Below are positions 9,994 to 20,600 of a DNA stretch of 64,000 bases, piece by piece (within the stretch, counting starts at the first letter, position 1; each line of letters begins with the position of its first letter). Origin of the DNA: an uncultured Bacteroidales bacterium (GTDB taxonomy: Bacteria; Bacteroidota; Bacteroidia; Bacteroidales; UBA932); NCBI GenBank assembly GCA_934693135.1, contig CAKUVA010000003.1, positions 1 through 64,000 of the forward strand, written 5' to 3'. The notes below the pieces were generated by a model. That model had not been told where the DNA came from. It worked only from the letters and a program-made list of their open reading frames with translations, and made no database searches. Position numbers and translations under genes: made by a program.

Positions 9994-12087
9994 ATGGCGG
10001 TTCTTGAAAAGTTGCGCGTTAAATTCGGCATGGCGGTATCAATCATTATCGCTATAGGTCTGTTGTCATTCATTATAGACCCTAACGAAGTCATTTCGGC
10101 ATTCAATGGAATGTCATCCAAATATGACGTAGGTGAAATCAATGGCAAGTCGGTTTCATACAATAATTTTCAGGAGGATATCCAGAAATTTACGACTATT
10201 AACGAATTCATGACTGGTTCTTCCGCTCAAGGCGCAGAGCAGCAGGCTCAGATTAGAAATACAGCCTGGCAGGATCTTATTTACAAATACCTTTTCGTAG
10301 AGAAGGCACGTGAAGCAGGACTTGATGTTGGTAAAGCAGAGATGGTGGACCTTACCACTGGCAACATGGTATCCCCTCTTATCTCTCAGAATCCTGCATT
10401 CCTTGATGAAAATGGAAATTTCTCCAAGTCAAATCTTGTCCAGATGGTCAATAATTTGGATGCTGATCAGACTGGAAATCTTAGGTTATATTGGAATTAT
10501 ATCCAAGCTTCCATCTTTAATCAGGAATTGTTCGCTAAATATAATTCTCTCTTTACTCAGAGCAATGTGCTCAGCCCTATGATGCTCAAGAGAACTATAG
10601 CAGAAAACAATAATACTTCAGATGTAGATTTTGTTATGGTTCCTTTCGGTTATCAGCAAGATTCTACCATTGTTGTATCTGATAGTGAGATAAAGTCTTA
10701 CTACAATGCACATAAGAAATTCTTCAAACAGAATGCTAGCCGAGATATTGAGTATGTAGTATATGAGGTGAAGCCATCTGAAAAAGATATAGCTGCAGAA
10801 GGAAAGAAAGTGTCAGAGCTTTATGACGAGTTTGCAACTGCAACTAATATTAAATCATTCCTCATGAAGAATTCCGATAAACCTTATGAGGATATATATT
10901 ACAAGAAAGGCGATCTTAACAGCGTTTCATCTGATGTTGAGAACTTCGTATGGAATGGAGAAGGTAATGTCTCTAAAGTTTTTGAGAAGGGTAATGATTT
11001 CTATATAGCTAGGGTTATGGATACTAAGATGATTCCTGACTCCGTTTATGTGAAACATATTCTCCTTCAGGGTGAAGATGCTGATAAGAAAGCTGATAGT
11101 CTCAAGACTGTTATCGAAAAGGGAGGAAACTTCTCAAACCTTGCAGCTCTTTATTCAGATGACAAGAATTCAGCAGCTGATGGTGAAAAGGGAAATATCG
11201 GTTGGATGACTCAGAGCTATATGATCCCTGGGTTTGAATCAGTGCTTACTGCAGCTAAAGGCAAACCATTTGTTCTCAAAACTCAATATGGTACTCATGT
11301 GGTAGAAGTTTCCAAGACTACAGAACCTATTCTTAAGAAGAAAGTTGCTATTCTATATAAGGAGACAATTGCAAGCAAAGAGACATTTGCAGGTGTATAT
11401 GCTCAGGCAAACAAATTCGCTGTTGCCGCAGCAGGAAGCTATGCTAACTACAAGAAAGCCGTTGATACACTTGGTGTTTATTCTCACCCTATCAATGCGA
11501 TGCTTGAGGGTTCCGACAAGCTTGGCTCTATTGATAATGCTAAGGAAGTGAGTCGTTGGGCTTTTGACAATAAGGTTGGAAAAGTTTCTAATATCATCAC
11601 TGTAGATAATAATTACTTCGTTATTGCTACCGTACGTGGAATTCATAAAGAGGGTTATGCTAAGGTAGATGAAGTAGCTTCCAATATCAGACAGCAGCTT
11701 TATTATGAGAAGCTCGGTGAAAAGAAGGCTGCCGAGGTCGCTGAGAAGATAAAAGGTATGGATGACCTTCAGGCAATTGCTGCTAAACTTGGAACTACAG
11801 TAAGTTCTCATTCAGGTGTTGCATTCTCATCAATGAATGCTCAGGGGCTCGATCCTAAGTTTATTGGCGCTGTCAGTGTGGCTCCTGTAGGCAAGATAAG
11901 TGCTCCTCTTGCTGGATCGATAGGTGTATATGTCTACAAGGTAACAGGTCGTGAAACAGGTGCATTCTTTACTGAGGATGATGCGAAGAATCGTCAGTCT
12001 CAAATGGCGATGTATTCATCTCAGATGATTATCCCTGTGATGATGTCAGATGCTGATGTAAAGGATAACAGAGCAAGATTCTATTAG
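9994..12087 (+). CDS. ppiD: Membrane-anchored periplasmic peptidyl-prolyl isomerase, PpiD/SurA family
   Basis: A 697-residue foldase. One N-terminal transmembrane anchor (about 12-30, GMAVSIIIAIGLLSFII) is followed by a SurA-type N-terminal chaperone domain, then a parvulin (PpiC) domain at about 350-440 with VKHILLQ, the ALYSDD region, GEKGNIGWM and a closing THVVEV strand. It helps outer-membrane and secreted proteins fold at the periplasmic face. The length and layout match PpiD of Bacteroidales. It closes the coaX-OMP-TPR-LptC cluster and is followed by a Rho-independent terminator. In several relatives a CNNM/hemolysin-like membrane protein sits between LptC and this gene; here there is none. 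Confidence 0.9.
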   Translation: MAVLEKLRVKFGMAVSIIIAIGLLSFIIDPNEVISAFNGMSSKYDVGEINGKSVSYNNFQEDIQKFTTINEFMTGSSAQGAEQQAQIRNTAWQDLIYKYLFVEKAREAGLDVGKAEMVDLTTGNMVSPLISQNPAFLDENGNFSKSNLVQMVNNLDADQTGNLRLYWNYIQASIFNQELFAKYNSLFTQSNVLSPMMLKRTIAENNNTSDVDFVMVPFGYQQDSTIVVSDSEIKSYYNAHKKFFKQNASRDIEYVVYEVKPSEKDIAAEGKKVSELYDEFATATNIKSFLMKNSDKPYEDIYYKKGDLNSVSSDVENFVWNGEGNVSKVFEKGNDFYIARVMDTKMIPDSVYVKHILLQGEDADKKADSLKTVIEKGGNFSNLAALYSDDKNSAADGEKGNIGWMTQSYMIPGFESVLTAAKGKPFVLKTQYGTHVVEVSKTTEPILKKKVAILYKETIASKETFAGVYAQANKFAVAAAGSYANYKKAVDTLGVYSHPINAMLEGSDKLGSIDNAKEVSRWAFDNKVGKVSNIITVDNNYFVIATVRGIHKEGYAKVDEVASNIRQQLYYEKLGEKKAAEVAEKIKGMDDLQAIAAKLGTTVSSHSGVAFSSMNAQGLDPKFIGAVSVAPVGKISAPLAGSIGVYVYKVTGRETGAFFTEDDAKNRQSQMAMYSSQMIIPVMMSDADVKDNRARFY

Positions 12088-12110
12088 TAGAATGAATGTT
12101 CAAGAATATA

Positions 12111-12141
12111 AAGAGACTGGCGGAGTCAGTCTCTTTTTTTA
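12111..12141 (+). terminator. Rho-independent terminator after the envelope cluster
   Basis: A perfect 9-base stem (AAGAGACTG pairing with CAGTCTCTT) with a 7-base loop, running straight into seven Ts. It lies 24 bases after the ppiD stop and ends just before the ychF promoter. Confidence 0.9.
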
Positions 12142-12145
12142 TTGT

Positions 12146-12153
12146 TACCTTTG
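12146..12153 (+). promoter_or_regulatory. -7 box for ychF
   Basis: TACCTTTG matches TAnnTTTG. It starts five bases after the T-tract of the preceding terminator; predicted transcript start near 12159, leader about 45 bases. Confidence 0.6.
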
Positions 12154-12203
12154 TATTCGATTCCGTCATATGACGGCACGGACAGAAAAAATATAAAAGA
12201 TAT

Positions 12204-13304
12204 ATGTCACTTAAATGCGGTATCGTGGGACTTCCTAATGTTGGAAAATCCACATTGTTTAACTGTATAAGCTCTGGCAAAGCACAGAGTGCAAATTTCC
12301 CTTTCTGTACCATTGAACCTAATCTTGGTTCGACCAACGTTCCTGACAAGAGACTTGAGGCTCTCGCAGACTTATGTAAGCCTAAAAGAGTCGTTCCGGC
12401 AACTGTAGATATTGTGGATATTGCAGGTCTTGTTAAAGGCGCAAGTAAGGGAGAAGGACTCGGAAATCAATTTCTTGCAAATATTCGCGAGACAGATGCA
12501 ATCTTACATGTTTTGAGATGTTTTGATGATGGAAATATAGTTCATGTGGATGGTTCCGTTAATCCTGTGAGAGATAAGGAAGTAGTAGATACTGAACTTC
12601 AGATTAAAGATCTTGAAACAGTGGAAAGCCGCCTTGCTAAGGTATCCAAACAGGCTCAGACAGGTGGAGATAAAGGTGCAAAAAAACTTATGGATCTCCT
12701 TTTGAGATACAAGAGCGCATTGGAATCAGGAAAATCATGCCGTACAGTAGAAATTAGTGCAGAAGAGGAGTCAATGGCTCATGACCTATTCCTTCTTACA
12801 AATAAGCCTGTTATGTATGTATGTAATGTGGATGACAAGTCTGCTGTAAACGGAAATGCATACGTGGATGCTGTGAGAGATGCAGTGAAAGACGAGCATG
12901 CTGAAATTCTGATAATCTCTGCGAGAACCGAGTCAGACATCGCTGAAATGGAGAATTATGAAGATAGAAAAATGTTTCTTGATGAGATGGGCCTTGAGGA
13001 ATCTGGAGCGGCACGCCTTATACGTGGGGCATATAACCTTCTCGGTTTGCAGACATTCTTCACAGCAGGAGCAGATGAATGTAGGGCATGGACTATAAAT
13101 AAAGGTGATAAGGCTCCGAAAGCTGCAGGAGTTATTCACTCAGACTTTGAAAAAGGCTTTATAAGGGCAGAAGTTATCAAATACGAAGATTTTATCAACT
13201 ATAAGTCTGAAGCTGCTGTAAGAGCCGCAGGAAAGCTTTTTACAGAGGGGAAAGAATACATCGTCCAAGATGGAGATGTGATGCACTTCTTGTTTAACGT
13301 ATAA
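12204..13304 (+). CDS. ychF: Ribosome-associated ATPase YchF (Obg family)
   Basis: A 366-residue TRAFAC P-loop protein that binds ribosomes and hydrolyses ATP rather than GTP; homologues are linked to the oxidative-stress response. The G1 motif GLPNVGKST is at 9-17, DIAGLVKGASKGEGLGNQF is the G3/switch II region, and the G4 position reads NVDD instead of the GTPase NKxD, as is normal for YchF. The C-terminal TGS domain includes CRAWTINKGDKAPKAAG and ends DVMHFLFNV. It is full length with its own promoter. Confidence 0.96.
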   Translation: MSLKCGIVGLPNVGKSTLFNCISSGKAQSANFPFCTIEPNLGSTNVPDKRLEALADLCKPKRVVPATVDIVDIAGLVKGASKGEGLGNQFLANIRETDAILHVLRCFDDGNIVHVDGSVNPVRDKEVVDTELQIKDLETVESRLAKVSKQAQTGGDKGAKKLMDLLLRYKSALESGKSCRTVEISAEEESMAHDLFLLTNKPVMYVCNVDDKSAVNGNAYVDAVRDAVKDEHAEILIISARTESDIAEMENYEDRKMFLDEMGLEESGAARLIRGAYNLLGLQTFFTAGADECRAWTINKGDKAPKAAGVIHSDFEKGFIRAEVIKYEDFINYKSEAAVRAAGKLFTEGKEYIVQDGDVMHFLFNV

Positions 13305-13313
13305 AAATGTTCA

Positions 13314-14285
13314 GTGGTGGGGCGAGGAGTTAGAAATATCATAACGTTTATCATTGTTATGCTCGTATCCGTCTGTATTGCCTCAGGTAAAAGCACTGGG
13401 GAACACAGACTCATGGCAATGTTTTGGAATTTAGAAAATTTCTTTGATTGGCAGGATGGAGGTGATAGTGAATCTGACCATGATTTCAGTCCTTCTGGAA
13501 GTAGACATTGGACAGCAAGGAAATTCTATTCTAAATGCAATGCAATAGCGAAATCAATATGTTGGGTGCAAGATAGCTATGGTTGTTTACCTGACATTAT
13601 AGGCGTTGCTGAGATCGAGAATCGAGGAGTCCTTTCTCGAATGGTATCATCTACGGTTCTGAGCAAGAAAGAGTATAAGATTATCCATTACGATTCTCCG
13701 GATCATAGAGGTATAGATGTGGCTTTGTTATGGCGGCCGGAAACTATGGAATTGATATCTTCGAAACCATGCCATGTGGATGGGCTGGAAACGAGAGATA
13801 TTCTGTTAGTGCAGATGAAAGAACGTGCTACAGAGCAGGAAAAGGTGTTCGTAGTAGTTCATCTACCTTCTAAATTTGGAGGAGGAAAGACTGCATGGAA
13901 GAGAGAAAAAGCTGCTGCGAGACTTCGTGAGGTTGTTGATTCTGTCTATGCTTGCGGTTGTAGTGATATTACTGTTATGGGTGATTTCAATGATACTCCG
14001 TCCTCAGATGCTTTCAAAATTCTAAAACCACTTCTTGTTAATGTTGCTGAAAGTCTTGATGGAATTGGCAAAGGAACTATCAGGTTCGATGGAAAGTGGG
14101 ATTTGATAGATATGTTCTGGGTATCGCGAGAAATGGCACAGGATGTGAAGATGGAAATAGTCCAGATTCCGTTTCTTATGGTTAGAGACAATGTTCATTC
14201 GGGAGTAAAGCCGTTGCGAACATATTCAGGGCCTCGATACTTAGGCGGAGTGAGTGACCATTGTCCTATATTGCTAAAATATTAG
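13314..14285 (+). CDS. Secreted endonuclease/exonuclease/phosphatase-fold protein
   Basis: A 323-residue protein with an N-terminal signal segment (NIITFIIVMLVSVCIASG) and the EEP fold of DNase I-like phosphoesterases: FWNLENFFDW near the start (metal-binding Asn and acidic residues), VAEIENRGVL with the catalytic Glu, VVHLPSK, MGDFNDTPSS and the closing SDHCPILLKY with the catalytic Asp-His pair. It therefore probably cleaves nucleic acid or another phosphodiester in the periplasm or outside the cell. Tandem GTGs at 13314/13317 are the best start, since an ATG at 13359 would cut the signal peptide. It lies 9 bases after ychF. Confidence 0.85.
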   Translation: MVGRGVRNIITFIIVMLVSVCIASGKSTGEHRLMAMFWNLENFFDWQDGGDSESDHDFSPSGSRHWTARKFYSKCNAIAKSICWVQDSYGCLPDIIGVAEIENRGVLSRMVSSTVLSKKEYKIIHYDSPDHRGIDVALLWRPETMELISSKPCHVDGLETRDILLVQMKERATEQEKVFVVVHLPSKFGGGKTAWKREKAAARLREVVDSVYACGCSDITVMGDFNDTPSSDAFKILKPLLVNVAESLDGIGKGTIRFDGKWDLIDMFWVSREMAQDVKMEIVQIPFLMVRDNVHSGVKPLRTYSGPRYLGGVSDHCPILLKY

Positions 14286-14296
14286 GAAATAATTTA

Positions 14297-14304
14297 TATA
14301 TTTG
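14297..14304 (+). promoter_or_regulatory. -7 box for galK
   Basis: TATATTTG matches TAnnTTTG; a TTG lies 23 bases upstream, inside the end of the preceding gene. Predicted start near 14310, about 35 bases before the galK ATG at 14345. Confidence 0.55.
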
Positions 14305-14344
14305 TTTAGAATTGTTTGAAGTTAATTTTAAACCACATACAGAT

Positions 14345-15502
14345 ATGGAGATGAAATCCAGAATTCAGGACAAATTTAAGGTCCTGTATGGTACTGACGG
14401 AGAAATGTTTGCTTCCGCCGGCCGTATAAATCTTATCGGTGAACATACCGATTATAACGGGGGATACGTTTTTCCAGGTGCGATAGACAAGGGAATTGTA
14501 GCAGAGATTAAAGTCAATGGAACAGATAAGGTTCATGCCTATTCTCTTGACTACGATGAATATGTGGAATTCGGACTTGAAGAAGAAGATAAGCCTCAGC
14601 AGAGTTGGGCATGCTATATTTTTGGTGTTTGTCGTGAGACTATGAAACGAGGTGGTAAGGTAGAGGGATTTGATACAGTGTTTGCTGGAGATGTCCCTCT
14701 TGGTGCAGGACTTTCTTCATCAGCAGCTCTTGAGAGTACGTTCGCTTATGCAATCAACTACTTGTTTAACAATGGTATAGATAAATTCGATTTAGCTAAG
14801 ATAGGACAGTCTACTGAGCATAACTATTGTGGGGTAAATTGCGGTATCATGGACCAGTTTGCTTCTATTTTCGGTAAGAAAGGAAGTCTTATAAGGCTGA
14901 ATTGCAAGACTTTGGAATATAAATATTTCCCATTTGATCCGTCAAGTGTTGGGTATAAAGTTGTTCTTATAGATTCATGTGTAAAACATGAACTTGCATC
15001 CTCTGCATACAATAAGAGACGTCAGTCATGTGAAAATGTATGTGCCGCCATCAAGAAAAACCATTCAGATGTGGAATTTCTTAGTGATGCTAAGAGGGTT
15101 TGGCTTGAAGAAGTTCGTGATCAGGTTTCTAATGAGGATTTCCTAAGAGCTGAGTATGTCATTGGAGAGGTGCAGAGAGTCCTTGATGTGTGCGATGCTT
15201 TGGAAAGAGGTGATTATGAGACTGTTGGAGAAATGATGTATCAGACTCATTTTGGCCTTAGCCATCTCTATGAGGTAAGTTGCGAAGAACTTGATTTTTT
15301 GAATAAACTTGCACGCAAATGCGATGTTACAGGATCTCGTGTGATGGGTGGAGGATTCGGAGGATGTACCATAAACCTTGTAAAAGAAGAACTTTACGAT
15401 ACATTCGTGAATACTGCGATAACTCAGTTTACGGAAAAGTTCGGCCATTCTCCAAAAGTCTACGATGTCGTAATCAGTGACGGAGCGAGAAGATTGGAGT
15501 AG
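14345..15502 (+). CDS. galK: Galactokinase
   Basis: Phosphorylates galactose to galactose-1-phosphate in the Leloir pathway. It is a GHMP kinase: the galactose signature GRINLIGEHTDYNGG is at about 26-40, the ATP-binding PLGAGLSSSAALE near 118-130, and the third motif MGGGFGGCTINL near the C-terminus. The frame is open from 14261, which would overlap the preceding gene, but homology to other galactokinases begins near MEMKSRIQDKF; the ATG at 14345 lies just downstream of a -7 box and gives the family's usual 385 residues. galM is also in this window but 8 kb away. Confidence 0.95.
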   Translation: MEMKSRIQDKFKVLYGTDGEMFASAGRINLIGEHTDYNGGYVFPGAIDKGIVAEIKVNGTDKVHAYSLDYDEYVEFGLEEEDKPQQSWACYIFGVCRETMKRGGKVEGFDTVFAGDVPLGAGLSSSAALESTFAYAINYLFNNGIDKFDLAKIGQSTEHNYCGVNCGIMDQFASIFGKKGSLIRLNCKTLEYKYFPFDPSSVGYKVVLIDSCVKHELASSAYNKRRQSCENVCAAIKKNHSDVEFLSDAKRVWLEEVRDQVSNEDFLRAEYVIGEVQRVLDVCDALERGDYETVGEMMYQTHFGLSHLYEVSCEELDFLNKLARKCDVTGSRVMGGGFGGCTINLVKEELYDTFVNTAITQFTEKFGHSPKVYDVVISDGARRLE

Positions 15503-15528
15503 TTAATATTTACTGAAATATAGGTGGG

Positions 15529-16215
15529 CTATCTCATTTTGGTAGCCAACCATTCGGAATCTACTATAGCAAATCCCGGTGCAGGAATGACATCGGGATT
15601 TCTTTTTATTATGCCCCTACAGTCCTCATAGACATTGAATCCTATCTGTACTCCTTCCATTTTTCCTTCTGATGGGTATGTAAGAGTGATATCGTTGTCT
15701 GCTCCATCCATCTTGTAAAATTTGAATGGGGCATGCATGATGACTGAAACCTTGTCTTTATCACTTACTTTCTCTGCAATCTCCATACGAGTTATATACT
15801 TGCACATCTCCACCGCTACGTCATCAAGCCCAGTGTCGAAGATATTAACCTTTTCTATGAGTGAGCCTGCATCCTTCACTCTGCGTAATGTATATCCTTT
15901 CAGAAGATCATTATTTTCATTTGATGATAGTTGATCTGAAATAGCCTTCATGTGCTGTTCAACGGCTATCTTTTCTGAATCTGAAAGTGTGTCAGGCATT
16001 AACCATATCATAAGTTTTTCGTCAGGATCATGGTAAAGTGTTTGGAAAGCCGCAAGGTTTATTTTTCCACATTTAGGACAAGCCCACACAAACATTGAAC
16101 CGTCTTTAACTTTTTCTTTCAGTTCAGGATGGTCTTTAACATTTATGATATTATATGCTGGAATTTCGCATGAAGCGCCGCATGAAGAACATTTTGCAAA
16201 AATATGTTGTGACAT
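15529..16215 (-). CDS. CpXC-domain zinc-ribbon protein
   Basis: A 228-residue cytoplasmic protein with an N-terminal zinc ribbon: Cys9, Cys12 and Cys16, then CPKC at 46-49. This matches the CpXC domain family of unknown function. The rest is predicted alpha/beta with no catalytic motif that I recognise. It has its own promoter and is divergent from the YeiH-type transporter. It is convergent with galK, with 26 bases between the stops. Confidence 0.75.
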   Translation of the reverse strand: MSQHIFAKCSSCGASCEIPAYNIINVKDHPELKEKVKDGSMFVWACPKCGKINLAAFQTLYHDPDEKLMIWLMPDTLSDSEKIAVEQHMKAISDQLSSNENNDLLKGYTLRRVKDAGSLIEKVNIFDTGLDDVAVEMCKYITRMEIAEKVSDKDKVSVIMHAPFKFYKMDGADNDITLTYPSEGKMEGVQIGFNVYEDCRGIIKRNPDVIPAPGFAIVDSEWLATKMR

Positions 16216-16246
16216 GTTTTTTTTGAATTTAAAACAGCTTTTTATA

Positions 16247-16254
16247 CAAAAATA
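16247..16254 (-). promoter_or_regulatory. -7 box for the CpXC gene
   Basis: TATTTTTG on the minus strand matches TAnnTTTG, about 32 bases upstream of the ATG. A second match, TAATTTTG at 16256-16263, lies directly behind it. Confidence 0.5.
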
Positions 16255-16275
16255 GCAAAATTACTGACTAATTGC

Positions 16276-16283
16276 TATCTTTG
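16276..16283 (+). promoter_or_regulatory. -7 box for the YeiH-type transporter
   Basis: TATCTTTG matches TAnnTTTG; the predicted start near 16289 leaves a 60-base leader. With the box at 16247-16254 it forms a compact divergent promoter pair. Confidence 0.5.
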
Positions 16284-16348
16284 GAAGATTTTTGGTGGTA
16301 ATTAAACCATTAGTAAACCAACTATTGTAACTAATACCGAAACCGATA

Positions 16349-17587
16349 ATGAAACAATGGCTCAAACAATTCACCAGTGAAGATTGGGTAATAGTCTTTG
16401 TTGGTGCCATCGTGTTGGCTCTTGCCTGTGTTTTTCCACAGGCTATGCCAGCTCTTCCTAAATCACTTGCTTCTGTTACTGACTGGCTCAACGCTGTTTA
16501 CATGTTTGTCTTCGTACTTCTTATGACATATGTAACTCTTGCGGCATTGGGTCGTCCGATGAAAGGAACTTTCGCGTCACTGCTGGTTATCTTCGCTATA
16601 ACGGAGCTTGCCCAGATTACGGCTAATATACCGATAATCAAGACATGGGGATTTGAATCCGTATTTTTTGCGGTGATATATGGGTTGATATTGAATAACT
16701 GTTTTAAACTTCCTGATTGGCTTAAAAGAGCTGTAAATAGCGAATTTTACATAAAAGTAGGAATTATCTGCTTAGGTTCGACAATCCTATTCGGTGAAAT
16801 GATGAAATCTGGTGCTTATGGACTTGCTCAGTCGCTCATCGTTGTGTTTACTGTTTGGTATTTCTGCTTTTGGGTAGGGAAGAAAATGCATGTGGATCCG
16901 GAGATGGGAACAATGCTCTCAAGTGCAGTGTCTATCTGTGGAGTTTCTGCGGCTATTGCCACATGTGGTGTAATTAAGGGAGATAATAAGAAACTCTCCT
17001 ATGTCGTTTCTTTAGTGCTGATTATTGCCATTCCTATGATGTATATTCTTCCTTGGTTGGCTAATATTTTGAATTTATCTCCAGAAGTTGCTGGAGCATG
17101 GATTGGTGGGACTATTGATACTACTGGAGCAGTTGCTGCGGCTGGTTCTTTAATTGAAGATCCAGCCGCTGAGCAGACAGCCATTATAGTTAAGTCATCT
17201 CAAAACGTTCTTTTAGGTCTTGCAGCTTTCTTTATTTCCATGATGTGGGCATATCAAGGGACAAATAAGGATAGTAGACCTTCTGCAGGGCTTATATGGG
17301 AGAGGTTCCCTAAGTTTGTAGTAGGAATGGTACTTGCCTCACTTGTGTTCAGCTTTATTTTGTCACCGGAAACGGCTAAGATTGTCGGCAAAGTTACCAA
17401 AGGCTTTCAAAACACATTGTTTAGCATAGCGTTTGTGTGCATTGGCCTTGAGACGAGACTAAAGGATATCTTCGGAAAAGAAAACCGTGTGCCACTCAAG
17501 GTGTTCCTGACAGCCCAGACATTCAATATTTTTGTAACTTTGGTGATATCTTATATTATTTTTGGCATTATAAAGCCTTCCTTATAG
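16349..17587 (+). CDS. YeiH-family inner-membrane transporter (putative sulfate exporter family)
   Basis: A 412-residue polytopic membrane protein with about eleven hydrophobic segments. It belongs to the YeiH family, often labelled putative sulfate exporters. Family features visible include FAVIYGLILNN, the glycine- and serine-rich SAVSICGVSAAIAT and GGTIDTTGAVAAAGSL, and QNVLLGLAAF. The real substrate of the family is not settled. It is monocistronic: it has its own promoter and a terminator that lies inside the end of the convergent gene. Confidence 0.85.
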   Translation: MKQWLKQFTSEDWVIVFVGAIVLALACVFPQAMPALPKSLASVTDWLNAVYMFVFVLLMTYVTLAALGRPMKGTFASLLVIFAITELAQITANIPIIKTWGFESVFFAVIYGLILNNCFKLPDWLKRAVNSEFYIKVGIICLGSTILFGEMMKSGAYGLAQSLIVVFTVWYFCFWVGKKMHVDPEMGTMLSSAVSICGVSAAIATCGVIKGDNKKLSYVVSLVLIIAIPMMYILPWLANILNLSPEVAGAWIGGTIDTTGAVAAAGSLIEDPAAEQTAIIVKSSQNVLLGLAAFFISMMWAYQGTNKDSRPSAGLIWERFPKFVVGMVLASLVFSFILSPETAKIVGKVTKGFQNTLFSIAFVCIGLETRLKDIFGKENRVPLKVFLTAQTFNIFVTLVISYIIFGIIKPSL

Positions 17588-17641
17588 TATAAATAAGAAT
17601 ATCTTATAAGTATTATAAGAATATGAATTATAAAGAGTTTC

Positions 17642-20600
17642 TTATAGAGAAATACTGAAAACAAAACCTAAATGGTGGCTATATAAGTTATAGCTACCAT
17701 TTTTTATTTGTTTGAAGGACTTGCCGCCATTTATGTCGAAAATGAAGCCAATTCGGCAGTCATAAGGAATCCATAATAGATTTGCCAGATGTGCCGTTAC
17801 CATAGCACCGGTACTGAAAAGGCTATACTGTCCAAATTTTCCGCTATTACCATAGATTCCATAGTCAAAATGAGGTGTAACCTCGAAGTCTTTAATGTAA
17901 AAAAATGGTGAGAAACATGATATATCACCTGCCCATATAGGGATTACATAGTCAGCAGAAAGCAATAGATGGCTGTTGGCATGCTGTCTGATGAAATAAT
18001 CTGCTCCAGAATCTCCGAATCCGCGCGGCGTGACCGTGATTGCGTTCTCGCGTCTTGTTGCACTCCCCTGCTGATACTGTGACTTGGCTGAAATTTTCAG
18101 TCCTTGTGTCAATGTTATTCCTGGCAGGTATCCATATAGATAAATGTACTCTGACGGGGTATAAATATCTGTCATTGAAGTTCTTGCATGATATCCTACT
18201 TCGAATCCTGCGCCAAATCTTGGATATATTCCCGATGAAGGTACTGGTCGGAGAATATAACCTCTCAATGAAGCTTTTATTCTATGCATGAATACTTTAC
18301 TACCTGTAGTGTAGTTTGTTATGTGTGAAGGCCCATTTTGCCCTGAGAAGTTTCCATCATAAGTGAGATCAAGCATTGATTTGTCGAAAATATCATTGCT
18401 TAGCTCGTACTCTATTTGTGGGATTACTCCCCTATTCCATCCTCCTGAAGAAAAATTCAGTGGTAAGTATATTGATACATTCCCTCTTAATGAAGGTTTG
18501 TTTGTGATAAGACCTGTAATGCTTTCCTTCTTATTGCTTCCGTTTATAAGATTTTGTCTCATATATTTTACAGCTGCCATATCGTTAAAGTCGGCCGAAA
18601 ACTCGAATACGGGATATAACCCACTGTATGTAAATGAGACATGGCCAGAATGACGATATTTCTGTTTCCCGTATGCATAGGAATAAGGATCTTTATGAAA
18701 TGAATATCCTAATGAGCCATAAGCTGTACTTAAATCATTCTGAAACAGTGCTGTAGCTCCTACTGAAGCTGTTTCGTAATCGAAGTCGCCACTTAGGTTT
18801 CTAATGTTGTCATAATTGAAGTATACAGGTGCCCATGTATGAAATCTAAGTATATGAAGCGGTTTTCTGTATCTTGTTGCATCTTGGATGTCTGCCTTAA
18901 AGGTTGTGTCCGGCCATACGATTCCCTTTTTTTTCGCAATTTCTTTTTCTTGTAATGTCAATGTTTCAGCGACTTTGTATTTGTGTATATCGCTGAATAT
19001 GACATCTCTACTTCTAATATTTGTAATTTTGTGCAGTAGGCGTCCATCGTGCGTTAACTTTGAAAAATACAAGTCATTTCCATTAATACAAAATTCATCT
19101 CCCCCATAAGGAAGTGAGGTGTGTATACGAGTCTTGCCTGTAGGTAGTTCAATACTATAAAGTTCTTGCGTTCCATCTCTGTCTGAAGAAAAATATAGTG
19201 TGCTATCATTCGCATAGAGGTTATGTATGCTCACATGCAGTGGTGGTAGAATACATCTGAGAGAATCAGTCAAATTATTATTGGTCAGGAATATGCCATA
19301 ACCGGAATCGGAAATTGCACTGAAGGCTATTACATCTCCGATATTGCAGGCTTCCACGACTTGAAGACTATCAGGCATTTTGAGACGTTGTATTGCACTG
19401 CCATCTTCTGCATTGACAATGATGATAAATGTGCCACCGGTAGAAGGATATTCCACAGCTGTGATTGTATTTCCGTCTGGTGATGGGTTTGGGTTAAAAA
19501 AACGCCCGGAGTGTGTCAATGCCTGAGTTTTTCCATTTTTAGGGTTATATCTGAATATTTTTGAATCCATCTTCAGCGACCAACGTTCATCAGGAATAGA
19601 CTCGCTCCACCATAAATATTCGCCTCCAGCTCTGAGCCTGCTTGTACCTGAGGCAAATGGTCTGAGTCTTGATAATATACCTGTAGATGGATCATACTCT
19701 GTGAGGTATGAAGATTCTGCTATTCCGGAGCAAATTGAATAAATCTTACCATCAAGAGATATATTACCATACATTTTTTGAAACCATTTGCTTGGATTTT
19801 GCACGGAAGTGGTTTCTGTGAATGGCTCGTGTGATTTACGTTCCTCTTTCCAAATATTGCTGAATTCGTTCATTATCAACGAAAAAGAATCTTTGAAGCT
19901 TTTTCCGGAGGCAGATTTCATGGTTTTCTGTGTATTGAAAAACCTAAATGGATTAGTTGCTATTCGAGAAAAGTATCTTTCGGTAAATAGAGGATCATTG
20001 AAGCAATAACGTGCTCCGGCGATGGTCATATATCCAAGTGCATAATGATCAGGTGTATAATACCTATAAGAGCCATATCTCCATCTGTACCAGTTTCTTG
20101 TGTCTCCGTTTTCAAAGGCTGCCATATAATAATCCAAGAAATCTGCCGATCTGCCTCTTCCTGCTTTGGTCAATGCTGTTTCAGCTGTTACAGCATCACC
20201 TTCCAGAAACCAGTTATTTGGCCAAATTGCTGAGTAAGCACCTATGGCCATATCCCCGAGAATCCATGTAAGAGGTCTCAACCACCCTTTGTATCCGAAC
20301 TGCATTTGTGCTAAATGACGGCTTTCATGAACCGCCAAGTCTGTCACCCAAGGAATTGGATTTGGATTATATGCTTCAGGAAGTGTATAGAGGTCTGCCC
20401 GTTTCGGAGCCCAAGTTACCATCCCATTAGAAATTCCATGGAAAGCATGAAGGATTACAGGTGTCTTTCGTTTGTATCCCTCCCCTGGTATTAGGCCGGA
20501 ACTTATGGATTCTGCTATGTGGAATTTTTCCATGTTTATGCCATAATTTTTGGCAAGAGAATCGCATCCTTGAGGGTAAATTATTCTATATGAAGAAGTT

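Noticed and set aside
14261..14344. Longer galK N-terminus
   Set aside because: It would overlap the upstream gene and its own promoter; galactokinase similarity starts at 14345.
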